From Sphagnum compactum (Eukaryota; Bryophyta; Sphagnopsida; Sphagnales): DNA of 64,000 nucleotides. Location: assembly GCA_965153455.1 (NCBI GenBank), contig OZ234504.1, positions 8,742,001 through 8,806,000 of the forward strand. The letters run 5' to 3'. A program made the position numbers and the translations under genes. This document shows positions 1 to 10,539 of this stretch, in pieces. The notes beneath the pieces were generated by a model. That model saw only the letters and a program-made list of their open reading frames with translations, was not told where the DNA came from and ran no database searches. The first letter of the stretch is position 1. Each line of letters opens with the position of its first letter.

Positions 1-482
1 GGATGGCATTGAGCTTTCCTACCTGGGCCTGTGTGAGCGCCCACGACTCGCACCGGTAAAGTAGGGTTGATGGGATGGAGGCCTTATAAAAAACCATCTT
101 AGTCTAGCGAAATTTGGCTGTTGAACCAAATGGGCTAGAATTGAGCAAATTTGCCAGTCACCAACGCCCAACGGCGGTTCAGCTCCTTCTCCAGATTTTT
201 GAAAGCTGCAAGTGTGCTCCCCAAATATTTAAAATCCTGGACTTCCCCAATTGCCTCCCCCTGAATAATAAGGGGGGTGGGCGTCGTGACGTTTCCAGGT
301 AGTGCCCCCCCATCTGCCACCCTCCAATCTCCCTTCCAAAGTTTTGTTTTCTTTACATTGATCGTCAACCCCCACCTCTGCGTAACCTCCTCGAGAACTT
401 GGATGCAGTGCTCCAATTCCCCTTCATCATCAGCCAGAATGGCCATATCATCAGCATACAAAAGTATCATCCTGAAATAGCT
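1..482 (-). pseudogene. LINE ORF2 reverse transcriptase, C-terminal half only (YADD motif and thumb), broken
   Basis: The frame starting around 482 reads FRMILLYADDMAILAD, the YxDD active-site motif of reverse transcriptase. It continues with LEEVTQRWGLTINVKKTK and FKYLGSTL, typical of the palm and thumb of non-LTR enzymes. A TAG stops it at 135-137. The homology then continues past the stop and, after a frameshift near 100, resumes as KMVFYKASIPSTLLYRCESW, the conserved LLYGxExW-like segment after the thumb. It runs off the window at position 1. RT motifs upstream of YADD, including the first catalytic Asp, are missing through the deletion at about 480-545. Confidence 0.88.
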
Positions 483-543
483 GCATGTTGAAACGTCTCT
501 ATTTTGTCGTGTTGCCTGTGCGAGGGGCTGCCCTCAAATGCAG

Positions 544-1563
544 CTATAGCGTGCCACCCAGAAGGTTGTGAGATGTGCCGTTGTCCGAACGCCCAAAATG
601 CATGCGATATGCGCGAGCCTGTGGGATAGAGTTCAGATGGCAGGCAGAAATGATGATGTGATCAATGTAGGTGTCTGCCGATGCCTGATTCAAATGGTGC
701 CATGTAACTTTGAGTCGGCGCCGGTGCTGAAAGAAGGTGGAGGCAATTGTGAGGTGGTGGCGGCAAAACGAAAGGAACCTCATGCCATTTTCCGTGGGAA
801 TACCATCTTTTGTGGGGAAGCTGTGCCGGCCAATTGTGCCCTTCCAGTTAGAAAAGTCACAACCGACCTAAGCATTGAAATCCCCTAGAAGAAGCGTCAC
901 ATCGCGGGCAAGGATGGCAGCAACCGAGTCTGAAAGCATGTCATAAAACTGATCTTTGGTAGCGTCATTAGGATCGGTGGTAGTGTGGGCATAGGCAATA
1001 ATCACCCACAAATGGAAACCCTTCTCCAGTAGGCGTGGACCATAGGCCTCCCAACTAAGCAGGCTGGTAGCCACCCTGGGAGCCAAGGCAAGGGCAACCC
1101 CGTCGCGGTGCACCCCATCCTCATGCCCAGAACACAAGAATAGATACCCACTAACCTTGAGCGTAGCTTCTTGGCCGAGCCAGTGTGTCTCATGAACGCC
1201 ACAGAGGAGGAGTTGTTGCGGCTCTAGGACGCTGTTGACCAGCTCGATGGCATGGTGCTCCTTGGTCTCTTGCTCCACGGGCTTCAGGGTAGTCACATTG
1301 AAGGACCCAAACTTGAATCGCTCCGAAGGCTTGGTGAGGCGGAGAGGGGTAGTAGGAGGAAGACGAACAAAAGATGCCATGGTAGATCCCTTGGTGCCCA
1401 AAGGTCCTGTGGGGGGCACGCTTCATCGCATGCCAACTTCAAAGCTAAGGATTGTTGTACAGGGGCGCACGCCACCGTGTCTCCCTACGTACCTCTCCAA
1501 TCTTCCCAAGCTCTTCATATTGCCCACATATGCGGAGGACAAGGCCTAAGCCCATGTAACCAT
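544..1563 (-). pseudogene. LINE ORF2 N-terminal part: exonuclease-endonuclease-phosphatase (APE-like) domain, broken by stops
   Basis: One frame runs from an ATG at 1563 (context ACCATGG) to a TAG at 544-546. It has in-frame stops near 1548, near 1425 and a TAG at 868-870. A second good ATG (again ACCATGG) is at 1380. Visible endonuclease motifs in order are FGSFNVTTL near the start, VHETHW (metal-binding Glu), a WVIIAYAH strand, LLLGDFNA (catalytic Asp and Asn) just before the 868 stop, then after it DHIIIS and SDNGTSH, where the usual SDH has become SDN. In active elements this domain nicks the target DNA for target-primed reverse transcription. Here the stops and the lost His make it inactive. 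Confidence 0.88.
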
Positions 1564-1600
1564 GGTATCGCCACCAGGGATGAGGAATTGGCTTGGTTAT

Positions 1601-3339
1601 GATCTTGCGGTTAGAAATTCTTCAGATGATGAAGCTTTCAAATGAAATAGTTTTATGTTTCTAAGCTCATGGGTGGATTGCGGATTCCTAAACAAATATG
1701 CAGTCCTAACGTTGGGTGGAGAACTCTAATAAAAAAATTGTTGCTCATTTTCTATTTATTTAAACTCATTTTTGAATTCTTGATTGACATTGTGAGTGGA
1801 CATGACACTTACATGCATCTCTAACAAGTACAACAACCTTTGGATTATTTCTTGATTTTTTGAAGAGTTGCAATCTTACCCATTAAAATAAATGGAAGCC
1901 ACCATTATTTATTCTTCTAACTTCAAGAATGCCATCAATATGTCCACATTTATTGCATTCACCTAGGAAGACACATTTGTATTTGGATACAAAACATTGG
2001 TCTAGTTGCTTGTAGCAATTCAAAAGGGTTTCAGAAAACATGTACCCACAATTGTACCATCCACTATATGACTGTTATTCCTCAACTGTGAATGAACCTC
2101 AACTGAATTGATGTTGTTTTCTATTATAAAATCTTTTATTATACTTCCCTGTGTGGATTTTCTCTTTTTCTTGCCGCCTTTCCAATCACCACCAATCCCA
2201 TGTGAATGTTTTACATTACAACATATACATTCCATTGAAAATACCTAACATTCTCTATCCTACAACATTTTATGTTTCGCACATGCTACTTTACCAAATA
2301 TATGTGTGAATTCAAATTATTATTTGCAAGGAATATTGAATGTTAAATAAGGCAAATTTAGAAAATATCTAATATTTGTGTGGTGTTAAGCTGATTGATA
2401 TTTGGAAGCATATTCTCAATGAATTTAGGAATGAAATATCTAGCCTTTCATTATTATCAAATACTCATTAGAATGGTTACAAAAAATTCCCTATTATGTA
2501 TCATCCGCAGTGTATAATCCTATGTCATGATTTTTTACACTCACATTCGTCTATTTTCAATGTTGAAAGTAGAAGTTGGAGATCTATTCAAGCCTCCAAG
2601 TAGTTTTATTGTGTCTATTTTGCCCGCATTACACTACGAATCAGGGATGGAAAACTTGGGGCAATTCTTGAACTTTTTTTGGGCTGATAATTGGCCCTTA
2701 AGTATGAATTAATGCGATCACATTAATGTCAAGATATTTATAAATGTAGCAATATTGGCTCCAGGCATTGCAATTTGGCTTCCCAACTTTGATGGTATCC
2801 TTTTATCGGCCTTGGGGCCAATACAAGGCCATAAAGTCCAACATAAATTAATAAGTTAGGTGAAATGTTTTTTATTTGAAGCCTTGATTCCAATGTTAAG
2901 CCCTTAGGGTTGATTAAAATTTTTGCATGGGTAGGACTACTAGATTTGGGTCTAAATCAACCCTAACTCCTATTGTAAAGCAAACATTCCATATTTAAAA
3001 ATATACTAGGTAATGCAGTCATATATATTCCTAAGTTCAACTCCAATACAAGAGTATAGATTTCAAATCCGATTGTGCACCAATTACTGAATAATATATC
3101 ATACCCCTACACCTAATCGAATATTATAAATACTAATGTTTAAAGTTGTGTTTTTTATAATGCCATTACAAGAATACTAGTGGATATGGTCCCTTCATTG
3201 AGTTGTTTTTTTAAACATTCCATAACAATTGGTGTGGAATTCCACCTAGGGTCTGCCCCATGCCTTGCTTTTGTTCCTTTTACTCACAGTCACTGAACAA
3301 TGTTTTATACATGCAATGTAGTGAACTCAGGGCACCATC
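1601..3339. other. AT-rich intergenic DNA with one repeat fragment
   Basis: Apart from the R3 fragment at about 2030-2125 I see no coding signature, RNA gene or ordered repeat. The few open frames are short and lack coding character. Confidence 0.5.
2030..2125 (-). repeat. Fragment of dispersed repeat R3
   Basis: On the minus strand this matches the hairpin end of the R3 elements at 9761-9850 (plus) and 15250-15343 (minus). It has CAGTTGAGGTTCATTCACAG, then a region resembling the TGGATGGTGCACTGGTGGGT block. The match is also visible when translated: INSVEVHSQ here and INSVEVHPQ in the 15.3-kb copy. The CTAC-rich core and second terminus are absent, so this is a truncated copy. Confidence 0.55.
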
Positions 3340-5350
3340 TTCTTTTAGAAAGAAATGTGCCAACAATTGAATGATTTTTTATTTATACTTTGGTTGCATG
3401 GAACAACAAATTCTTTCAGATTGGATATTAATGCAAGTTTCAAACTTGAATTGTTTTTCGTTAAAAACAATTCACATTCACAGAAATTAACTCCAACTGC
3501 GTACAAACTCTATGATGTTTCAAGCCTATCTTTCAGCAATTGAATCTATGTTTCATGCTTAGAGAACCCAACTCCGGAACTTTTCAAATTGTTTTCTCAA
3601 TTCAACAAAGTTTCACTTCCAATTAGAGTCTTAAACAACTTTGCACTTTATATTATAAATTGTCATGGGTGTTATGTTGCTATTTTTTTAATATCAATAG
3701 TATCATCTAGCTTTGTGTCAGACATATTGAGCAGAACCAATTTCTCTGGGTGTGCTGTTCACATCATTAGAGCCGATTTTTGTCCTTGGTGTCATTGGTG
3801 CTTCACCTTCCTCTTCTTCATCCATCATGGCATCTTTTTAAGCTTAGTGTTTTTGGCATAATGTTTTCTTCTTTGTCATCGAACTCCATCTTTCCTTCAT
3901 TTACACATGCTGCAGAGTCATCCTCTTCCATTTCACTAGTAATTGTATTAGCCTCCACCAGTTGGTCCATTTCTTTACTATATGCAAGTACTAGTGCTTC
4001 ATATCGATCATCTTCTACATCTGAATCATCTTTTGGCCATTTCTTTTCCAATATTAAATTGCTTAATTTTTTGGCTGCCTAAAATCCCAATAAATAATCA
4101 CATTGTCGATGGAAACGTGTTCTGAAATTTCTATTCGTTGGGTTTACAGGCCATGGATTATCTCCAAGTGGTTGTGGCAAGCTATTTAGAAACTCCGGGA
4201 TAAACATTTTGATCATTGTCTTGTATATCTTGTAATCCTATAGGTGATTAATAGACGCCTAGTATCCAACATTTACCTGGAATTCTGCACCTACACTTTG
4301 TAATTCCATTTTTTCTATTGATGAATATAAATTCAAATTTGGTGGAGTTCGACAAGAATGTCGTGGATATGGATATGTTGACATGATGCAAATGAAAAGT
4401 TCTATCCTACATTTTAGTGATTGAACCTTTCAACCACAAAATGCAATTAAACTGGATGCACAAAAAACCTTTGGTGTCATACTTGTAGTTGGCCACTTTA
4501 ATTTTACATTTCAATCTAACTTCACCACCTTTAGTTTTCATTGGACTATTTGGTTTTTTTGTTGTTAGTTTCTAATAGTAGCACTTGCCAAAATGGCTCA
4601 AAATGGCAGAATAGGTATATGTGTTTCAACAGCCACAAAAGAATGTATTTTATTTTATGCTTGTGTTAATCATTTTTTGCTCTAATTTGATATACTAGTG
4701 ACTATTTCCTTGACACGTGAATATTTTCACTTAATTGTCTATCCAATCATAATTTAAAAAAAACTATGATTTTGTTTCCTCCTTCATTTTTCGACACATC
4801 GTTTTCCTTGACTATTGTACATGTTTCGTGGTTTTGGGGCCAACCCTATCATTCGACAATTCATCAAACTTTTTAATACTTTGTTCTTCAATTTTTGTGG
4901 CACCTAGGTTCGCTTGCCTGGAGTTGCATAAAAACGTCTTTGAGGTTTCATGAATTCTATTGATAGTAAGTTGCTAAGCATTACCAAATCCTCTGTCAAC
5001 AAATCGCTTAGTAAGCTTGTGAAAAATGTTTTGGAATTGACTTCTTCAAACTTGTGCACAATCCTTTAAGGAAATCCATGGCTTGTGTAAACATCGCTTA
5101 ATTGTATTATTCCATATCTTCCTTGGAAATGTTTACAGTTTGTTTCAACAATGCAAGACTTTCTTTGTCAATCTTGGCATTTGTTCATCGCCATGCCACC
5201 CATTCATCTGTTTTTTCAATTGCCCTTTTCCATTGTGTCCCCCATGTTCTAGTTTCTAGCAAATGCCGGAGGGGGACTAATCGGCTTTCATTTTTCTTGG
5301 ATATTCCTTTTTTTTTTGGTTATCTCACATATTCTATTCAATTTGCTTGA
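3340..5350 (-). pseudogene. Decayed protein-coding gene of unknown function
   Basis: Read leftwards, this stretch gives successive protein-like segments in changing frames. They are roughly 5230-5040 (DEWVAWR...KESLALLKQ...MDFLKGL), 5070-4790 (TFFTSLLSDLLTEDLVMLSN, EFMKPQRRFYATPGKRT), 4640-4330 (SAILSHFGKCYY, KGGEVRLKCKIKVANYKYDT, HLHHVNIS), and 4384-3818 in a single frame with TAGs. After a frameshift comes DEEEEGEAPMTPRTKIGSND to about 3715, with weaker traces to about 3340. Three TAGs in the 4384-3818 frame sit where Trp fits the context (NVGY*AS, NHL*DYK, LLGF*AAKK). The C-terminal part is acidic. I do not recognise the family. Coding origin is inferred from composition and frame continuity only. 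Confidence 0.5.
3818..4384 (-). pseudogene. Best-preserved exon-like segment of the unknown gene, acidic C-terminal region
   Basis: This is a single frame of 189 codons interrupted by three TAG codons, the last at 4079-4081. It contains FIPEFLNSLPQPLGDNPWPV, then YEALVLAYSKEMDQLVEANT, then a run rich in Asp and Glu (SEMEEDDSAACVNE). The frame is lost in an A-rich run near 3830, after which the neighbouring frame carries on with MMDEEEEGEAP. A CAG/GTAAAT at 4279-4271 looks like a splice donor, but the next acceptor would make an intron of only about 39 bp and the frame is continuous across it. I therefore read it as exon with stops. Function is unknown; nuclear localisation would be a guess. 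Confidence 0.45.
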
Positions 5351-5579
5351 GATTAACAAATATTCAATCATGGATTCCAAGGTGTTTGGTGTGATAATCG
5401 ATTTCAATTTTCTTCTTGCCATTATGGAATAAAAGTTTAATGATTGCAAACACGCAGTAAAGGTAGAAATGATGCAACTAGCTAGTATGGGTGGAGAGAA
5501 TGCAAATTGATTTTACAAGTAGCGAAAATGGTCGTAGATGCAAGAGGTTGAAAAAATAAATGAAAATAATAAATAGCTT

Positions 5580-5795
5580 GAAATGGTATAGACAATGTAA
5601 GGGCTACATGTTATTCTCTCAAATCCGAATGGGTGCATGCTTCTTGGTGGTGAAAAAATAGTGTTTGGATGGCACATACCTTTTGGAATGGTATAAACAG
5701 TGTTACTTCATATTCTTTCTAATATGAATAGGTACATGCTTCTTAGTGGTGAAAAGGTAGTGTTTGGATTTTCACATATCTTTTGGTGGGTCTAC
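5580..5795. repeat. Tandem duplication, about 105-bp unit, two copies
   Basis: GAAATGGTATAGACA at 5580 recurs as GGAATGGTATAAACA at 5685. Both are followed by TGCTTCTTGGTGGTGAAAA-like and TAGTGTTTGGAT stretches in the same order. The copies differ by scattered substitutions, so the duplication is old. Confidence 0.75.
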
Positions 5796-6044
5796 ACACT
5801 TGTATGTAACTGAATTGAATTTAGTTTAACGTTCTTCTTTAATATTTGATTTATATTAATTAGTTCGTGGGTGCGCTCATAACTTTTTCTTTTCCTTCAA
5901 TAAGTTTTGTTCATTGGCCCATTAGAAATTCTTTTTGAACATTTGGTTCTCCCCAATGGAAGCACCTTTTTAGACCCCTAGTTGCAAAATAAACACAGAT
6001 ATATTTCCCAACAGTTAACGTTTTTAGTTTATATACACATGAGA

Positions 6045-6262
6045 GTTGAACTTTGGGCAAACCATATGGCATAAAATTGACGTGTTATTGGGAACACCTA
6101 AGGGACCAAGTTGGGAACTTGGTGAATTTAAATAGGGCATGATGAGATAATATAATGAACACATTGGGAAGAAGGAAGAAAAATAAAAAATAATTCCCCC
6201 CACTCCACCCCCAAAAGGAAAAAAACATGGCCCATCCTGAGTGCGTGTTGGGCCTTCCCATT
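6045..6262. repeat. Dispersed repeat R5, copy 1
   Basis: It shares ordered blocks with 27491-27667 in the same orientation. These are GTTGAACTTTGGGCAAA / GTAGAACTTAGAGCAAA, then GTGTTATTGGGA, then CACATTGGGAA followed by AAATAAAAAAT and a CCACTCCCCCCA-like block. No terminal repeats are evident. Identity is moderate. Confidence 0.6.
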
Positions 6263-7079
6263 AGTTGCATGAAGTTTCTATTTTTGAACTCATCATCACC
6301 ATTTTTTTCTTGGGCTCATAACCCCCATATCTTCTTGGGGTACTTATTGGTTTAAACATTACAAAACTTAATATATTTCATATTTAAGAAATATGAAGTA
6401 TGATTTAAACATTTCGAGTGTCGAATTATTCAACATAAAAAATTTCCACCTTGTTTTTTTTGTTCGTTTTTCAGCAAAAAAATGTTTCTTGTTGGCTTTC
6501 ATTATCATCTTCATTTTCATCCATATATATAGTTCATCCATGAACACGTGGCAAAATATTCTTCCAAGTCAGCAAATATTTTGTCTTCTGTGTCAAATAA
6601 TGTTTTTTAGATATTTTATCGAAATGTGGGTAAAATATTCTAAAAAGTATTCGATTGTGCTCACTTGTTCATGCTCACCTCTTCATGTTCATGTTCATAA
6701 GGTCATGAAATAACATCCTTCTAGATTTTGTCACCAATCATAAAATATATTACAAGGAGAAAAATGATCCTCCTCCCAAAGGTTTGAACTATGCGAGTTA
6801 AATGAATTTGGGTTGCTTATGATTAAATCCTAACCCACTTGGCTTCAACTTGTGCTAAACAACTTGTTGTTTGGTTTGTATAGGTTTAACTTGTCCATGA
6901 ACTTACATTAACACTCACATCTTAATCTCATCCCAAAGCTTTTGCACACCCTTCTAACCCCCAAGTGCATGAAATTAAAATGCACACTTTACGTTGCATT
7001 TCATTGCAAATGTGTGAATAAACAATGTGCTTATAACTCATGATACCATTTGACAAGCCCAAGGACATGTCATTTAAGT
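6263..7079. other. AT-rich intergenic DNA
   Basis: No coding, RNA or ordered repeat signal is seen here. The open frame at 6393-6713 is Phe/Ile-rich with no recognisable motif and is probably chance. Confidence 0.5.
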
Positions 7080-8365
7080 TTTAAAAGTTGAAACTTTAAT
7101 CCCAAAAAAAAACCCAATCCAAAACCTAACCTTGACCATAACCCCAAAAACCATAACCTTAACATTAAAAAGTAAGATTTTACCCAAGGTCAGGTTTTAG
7201 GTGTAGGTATAAGGATTTTGGTGAAGGGACCCAACTCTAAGCTCCAATTGTGGGTCTCTTTTTCTTCCCCCATAATTTGGCACTCCCTCCCTACGAGTTT
7301 GTTTGTTTTCTTCATGTCCCATCCTCAATGAATTTTATCATGAAAATCGTAAACCAGCTCATTTCTTGAATCAATTCATTTCTTGGCATTCATTAATTCG
7401 AAGGAGAATGAAACCACAAAAGGTGACAAGGACGATGTGTTCTCTCGAAGATAATAAACTTTGAAAAAAAAAATTGACCAAAAATTCTTGTACAAGTATA
7501 CTTTCAAAAACTTCAACTAAAATTTGTAACCTTCACAAAAAGAATTGAAAACATTGATTTGTGATAACTTGTGTTTCCTCCTTCCATTTTATACAGATGA
7601 TGTTTTAGTGGTGGTGCCCAATTGGGAAAAAAATTATGTTTTGTTTACAAGATTTGATATTTGATTTGTATGCAATCAATTAAAGGCCTAAAACCCAAAC
7701 CTAGCTTGGAACTTGTCCTTGCTAAAGGTATAAAATTGCCCTGCCTTGAGCTTGGAATTAATGGGCTTCATAGCCTAAAACCACCAACCCAAGGAATCGA
7801 TAATTTAAAATATTGGACCTTGCCTTGGAACTAATGGTTTAAAAAAAAAAAAAAAAAAACTTAGAATTGAAGGGTCATCCATTTTATAAAAAATACTAAA
7901 CTTGAACTTGATAGTTTTGTTCAAAAACTTCAACCCGTCAACACCAATCAAAACTTAAAAGGTTAAGTTGAACATTTAAAAATTAAGTCCAAACTTAAAA
8001 AACTATGAATCCACACCCTAACACTAACCTTAAAGAGTTAGGTCCAATCCCAAAGCTACTAGTTCACACCCTATCCCAAATCTTTAAAAGTTAGGTCCAA
8101 AACTTAAATTTTAATTATCCACATCCTAACATTATTTTGAAATAGTTAGATCCAAACCCCAAAAAAAGTTAGTCTGCACTTAAAAGCCCTAACACAAAAA
8201 AGTCAGGTTAAATCCCACCAAGTCATGTCAAAAATTCAAAACTTAAAACGCTTGATCCAAACCCTAACCTTAACCCTAAAACATTCACACTTATGATTTA
8301 ACACCTATCAAAAAAAATTCACCCTTTAACCTTAATCCAAACTCTAACCTAAGGAGCCAACTAGG
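7080..8365. repeat. Degenerate AACCCTAA / GTTAGGTCCAAA-rich array
   Basis: Imperfect units built on AACCCTAACC, TTAAAAGTTAGGTCCAAA and similar words recur through the stretch, densest at 7080-7200 and 7925-8350. The words resemble the plant telomere repeat (CCCTAAA) but never form a run of exact units, so this is an interstitial, drifted tract. A pure A run lies inside at 7841-7859. Around 7300-7900 the pattern is weak. Confidence 0.6.
7841..7859. repeat. Poly(A) run, 19 bp
   Basis: Nineteen consecutive A residues. It could be the tail of an old retroposed insertion, but no element body with target duplications is recognisable next to it. Confidence 0.8.
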
Positions 8366-8760
8366 AAGGTTTTGTAGTTAAAAATGCCTTCTGATGCCCA
8401 GGTTGGAAGCTCCTAAAGGGTGGTGGCTTTAAAGATAGCTCAGGATAGGAGGTGAAAGGGCAAAGGAGGGCCAAAAGCAGCCCAAACAGGGGCTGCCTTA
8501 TGGATAACTCTAACTACCTAACACTCTCCCTTTCTTGCAGTCTAAAGTCCCTAAAAGAGAGGGGGGACAACACTTTGTCATATTACATCTCTTATGGCTA
8601 GTGGGTGGTTCAAAATATACCCTCTTTTGTTGTGGTTTATCCTTTAATAATAATAAAAAACCTCCCCATTCCACATGAGAACAGCTATAATTGTTCAGCA
8701 ATCCCTTTTTATTGGACATTTGGAAAACATAAGAAAACATAGAAATATTACCAAGCGGTA
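8366..8760. other. Unclassified intergenic DNA
   Basis: Slightly more GC-rich than its neighbours around 8400-8500 (GGAGGTGAAAGGGCAAAGGA). No motif or repeat partner was noticed. It ends at the TA duplication of the next element. Confidence 0.4.
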
Positions 8761-9097
8761 CTTAGGGTCACTTTAGATGGGGGGTCCACGTTCCAAATTC
8801 CTAGCAATCAATTTGGACTCATTTGAAGCAAATTGAATCTTTGAGTTTGGACCATGCCTTGGACCCTAGCTTGCATCTTGGTTCTCCAAATCATGAGCTC
8901 TCCTTTGAGCTCTTATTTTTGGTCTAAACCAATTGATTTTCCCTCCAAAATGGTGCGCCATGTAGATTTGTCCTTGATTTGCCACTTTTTCGTCTTGGAC
9001 CTCATCTAACGGCCATGAGAGTCTAATTTTTGGCTCTCAGCCATTAGGATTGCTCTAGTTCATTGGACCCTGGACCCTCATCTAAAGTGGCCCTAAG
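8761..9097. mobile_element. 337-bp miniature inverted-repeat element with TA target duplication
   Basis: The left end reads CTTAGGGTCACTTTAGATG and the right end, reversed, CTTAGGGCCACTTTAGATG. Similarity extends to about 26 bp (GGGTCC on both sides). TA at 8759-8760 and TA at 9098-9099 form the expected 2-bp duplication. No coding capacity is present, so it would be a non-autonomous element. A TA duplication is typical of Tc1/mariner-type transposition, but the terminal sequence is not the classic Stowaway end. The superfamily is therefore an inference. Confidence 0.8.
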
Positions 9098-9448
9098 TAG
9101 TACTTACTTGAGATGGTGCTTTGGGGCCAAATGTTTAATGGAATGATAACTTGTTTAGGTGAGATAATTTGTGAGAACTTGTCCCATCTTCCCAGTTGCT
9201 ATCCTGCAAAACATTTTGGATAGCAATGCAAACAAACATATGGAAACAAACTAAAATCAAGTGGGACTCATCAGCTTGTTCAAAAAGATGGATCACACGT
9301 GAGCGCTTTGGATTGGCCTTCCAAAATGAGGATGCCATTCATTCCATTGTCACAGGTATGGACACATTCATGAATTAACACATGTTGTGTCACAACCCAA
9401 AATGCAAAATCAAAATTTCAAAATATCAAGTGCAACTTATATGCTGGC

Positions 9449-9860
9449 TGGAGTGAACCAGCACCCAACAAGCCTGCACATGCAGGATGGATGATGTGTG
9501 GATAGGAGACACTTGTTCATTGCATTCGTGTCCCGTAGGTGACCACAATGGTTAAACCATCCACATGTATCTAGTATCTACCTATCTCAAAGCTTGTGAG
9601 TAGTTTACCCACCTAGCTACCTAGATAGTGATCATTCACATTCCCTAACTCCTTACCTCTGGTAGTAACCTACCTATGTACTTACAAAGGTAGTTAACTA
9701 GGTAGAATAAAGTGAAAGTAGGAGGTTTCACATGTTAGGTTACCAAGGTGGATCCTTGGCAACTCAGTTGTTGTTGTTGTTGTTCATCAACAACTGAGTC
9801 ACAATGGGTTTCCAATAGATGGTGCACTGCTGGGTGCTGATAAGTTAGTTGGTTCCAAAA
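9449..9860 (+). mobile_element. R3 element, copy 1: inverted-repeat ends around a CTAC/GTAG-rich core
   Basis: The left end has GTGAACCAGCACCCAACAAG and the right end, reversed, CAGCACCCAGCAGTGCACCA. The middle (9535-9745) is full of ACCTACCT/AGGTAGTT words. Inside the right end is a hairpin, ACTCAGTTGTTG (9762-9773) with CAACAACTGAGT (9788-9799), separated by TTG repeats. The same architecture in opposite orientation is found at 15262-15710. Exact boundaries and target duplication are not clear. Confidence 0.6.
9762..9799. repeat. Hairpin inside R3, 12-bp perfect arms
   Basis: ACTCAGTTGTTG pairs with CAACAACTGAGT across a 14-nt (TTG)n-containing loop. The corresponding hairpin in the 15.3-kb copy has the same outer bases and a different loop, so it is a conserved part of the element. 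Confidence 0.8.
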
Positions 9861-10356
9861 AGATTGGACATCACCTTTTAACTGACATTCAATATGATGA
9901 ATGTGGGCAATTTCATGAATAGGCCTTCATTTTTTTTTGAAGAGTGCCCTTGTGCTTCCACTTGAAGGCTACCTTCACTCAAAATATGCCCCTTCATTTT
10001 GAAAGGTTGGATTCAACATTGATCATTGCTCTTCCTAAGTGAAAGTCATATCCACTATTAATTAATGGCCTTCACCAAATTTTAACATTATGGGTCAATG
10101 ATCAAATTTAACATATAACAATTTCATTATACAAATATGAGTCTTCTCTCACACTTTATTCCACATCGTGAATAAAATACAAATATGGATGTATATATGA
10201 ATTTTGACGACTCCTTGAACTTCTTCAAACCTGGTTCAACCATGAACTAATGAATGTCACTTCTTAACAACTATAGAAAATGATTTAACATTTACGTATA
10301 CAATGACATAGGAAATCATTCAAAATTTCAACAAATTCAATTCCAAGGGGACAACC
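9861..10356. other. AT-rich intergenic DNA
   Basis: No gene or ordered repeat was recognised. Confidence 0.5.
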
Positions 10357-10539
10357 CTAGGCACATCTGATCTCAAATCTGTCTACCCCACTGCAGGTGA
10401 TAACACTTGAGATTGGGTGGTGGCCACTAACTATATCAGATTCTGTGAATATTGTAGTATTACTATCGTACATCTCCAGGGTGACACGGAACCGTGCAAA
10501 CCAGGTTGAGATGGAGAAAGAGGAGTGCATGCAGCACAT
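10357..10539 (-). other. Possible exon remnant, weak resemblance to an OB-fold (replication protein A-like) segment
   Basis: The minus-strand frame contains WFARFRVTLEMYDSNTTIF, which resembles the PRYRLxLxVxDxTG strand pair of replication protein A DNA-binding domains. It lies in a less AT-rich patch (10360-10640). The usual Cys pairs of the RPA zinc ribbon are not clearly present and no flanking exons were found. It may equally be a chance frame. Confidence 0.2.

Larger units (their letters stand above)
1..1600 (-). mobile_element. Degenerate non-LTR retrotransposon (LINE), APE-endonuclease type, internally deleted, cut by the window edge
   Basis: The element reads leftwards: endonuclease domain at the right, reverse-transcriptase end at the left. 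It is clearly richer in G+C and CpG than the rest of the window, which falls to AT-rich DNA just past 1600. The endonuclease frame is open from an ATG at 1563 down to 544 apart from a few stops, with no frameshift. The reverse-transcriptase part begins only about 60-70 nt after the endonuclease ends, so the N-terminal RT motifs (normally several hundred bases) are deleted. Frame changes and stops show it cannot make a working protein. The 3' part lies outside the window to the left. LINE is secure; the clade is not determined. Confidence 0.9.

Noticed and set aside
1235-1602. Plus-strand frames of 104 and 116 codons opposite the LINE
   Set aside because: Shadows of the minus-strand endonuclease frame; no own motifs.
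3780-4082. 100-codon plus-strand open frame, Ser-rich
   Set aside because: It is the antisense of the acidic segment of the minus-strand relic; GAA/GAT codons give Ser/Phe-rich shadows.
7080-8365. True telomere end
   Set aside because: Units are degenerate and flanked by ordinary DNA on both sides.
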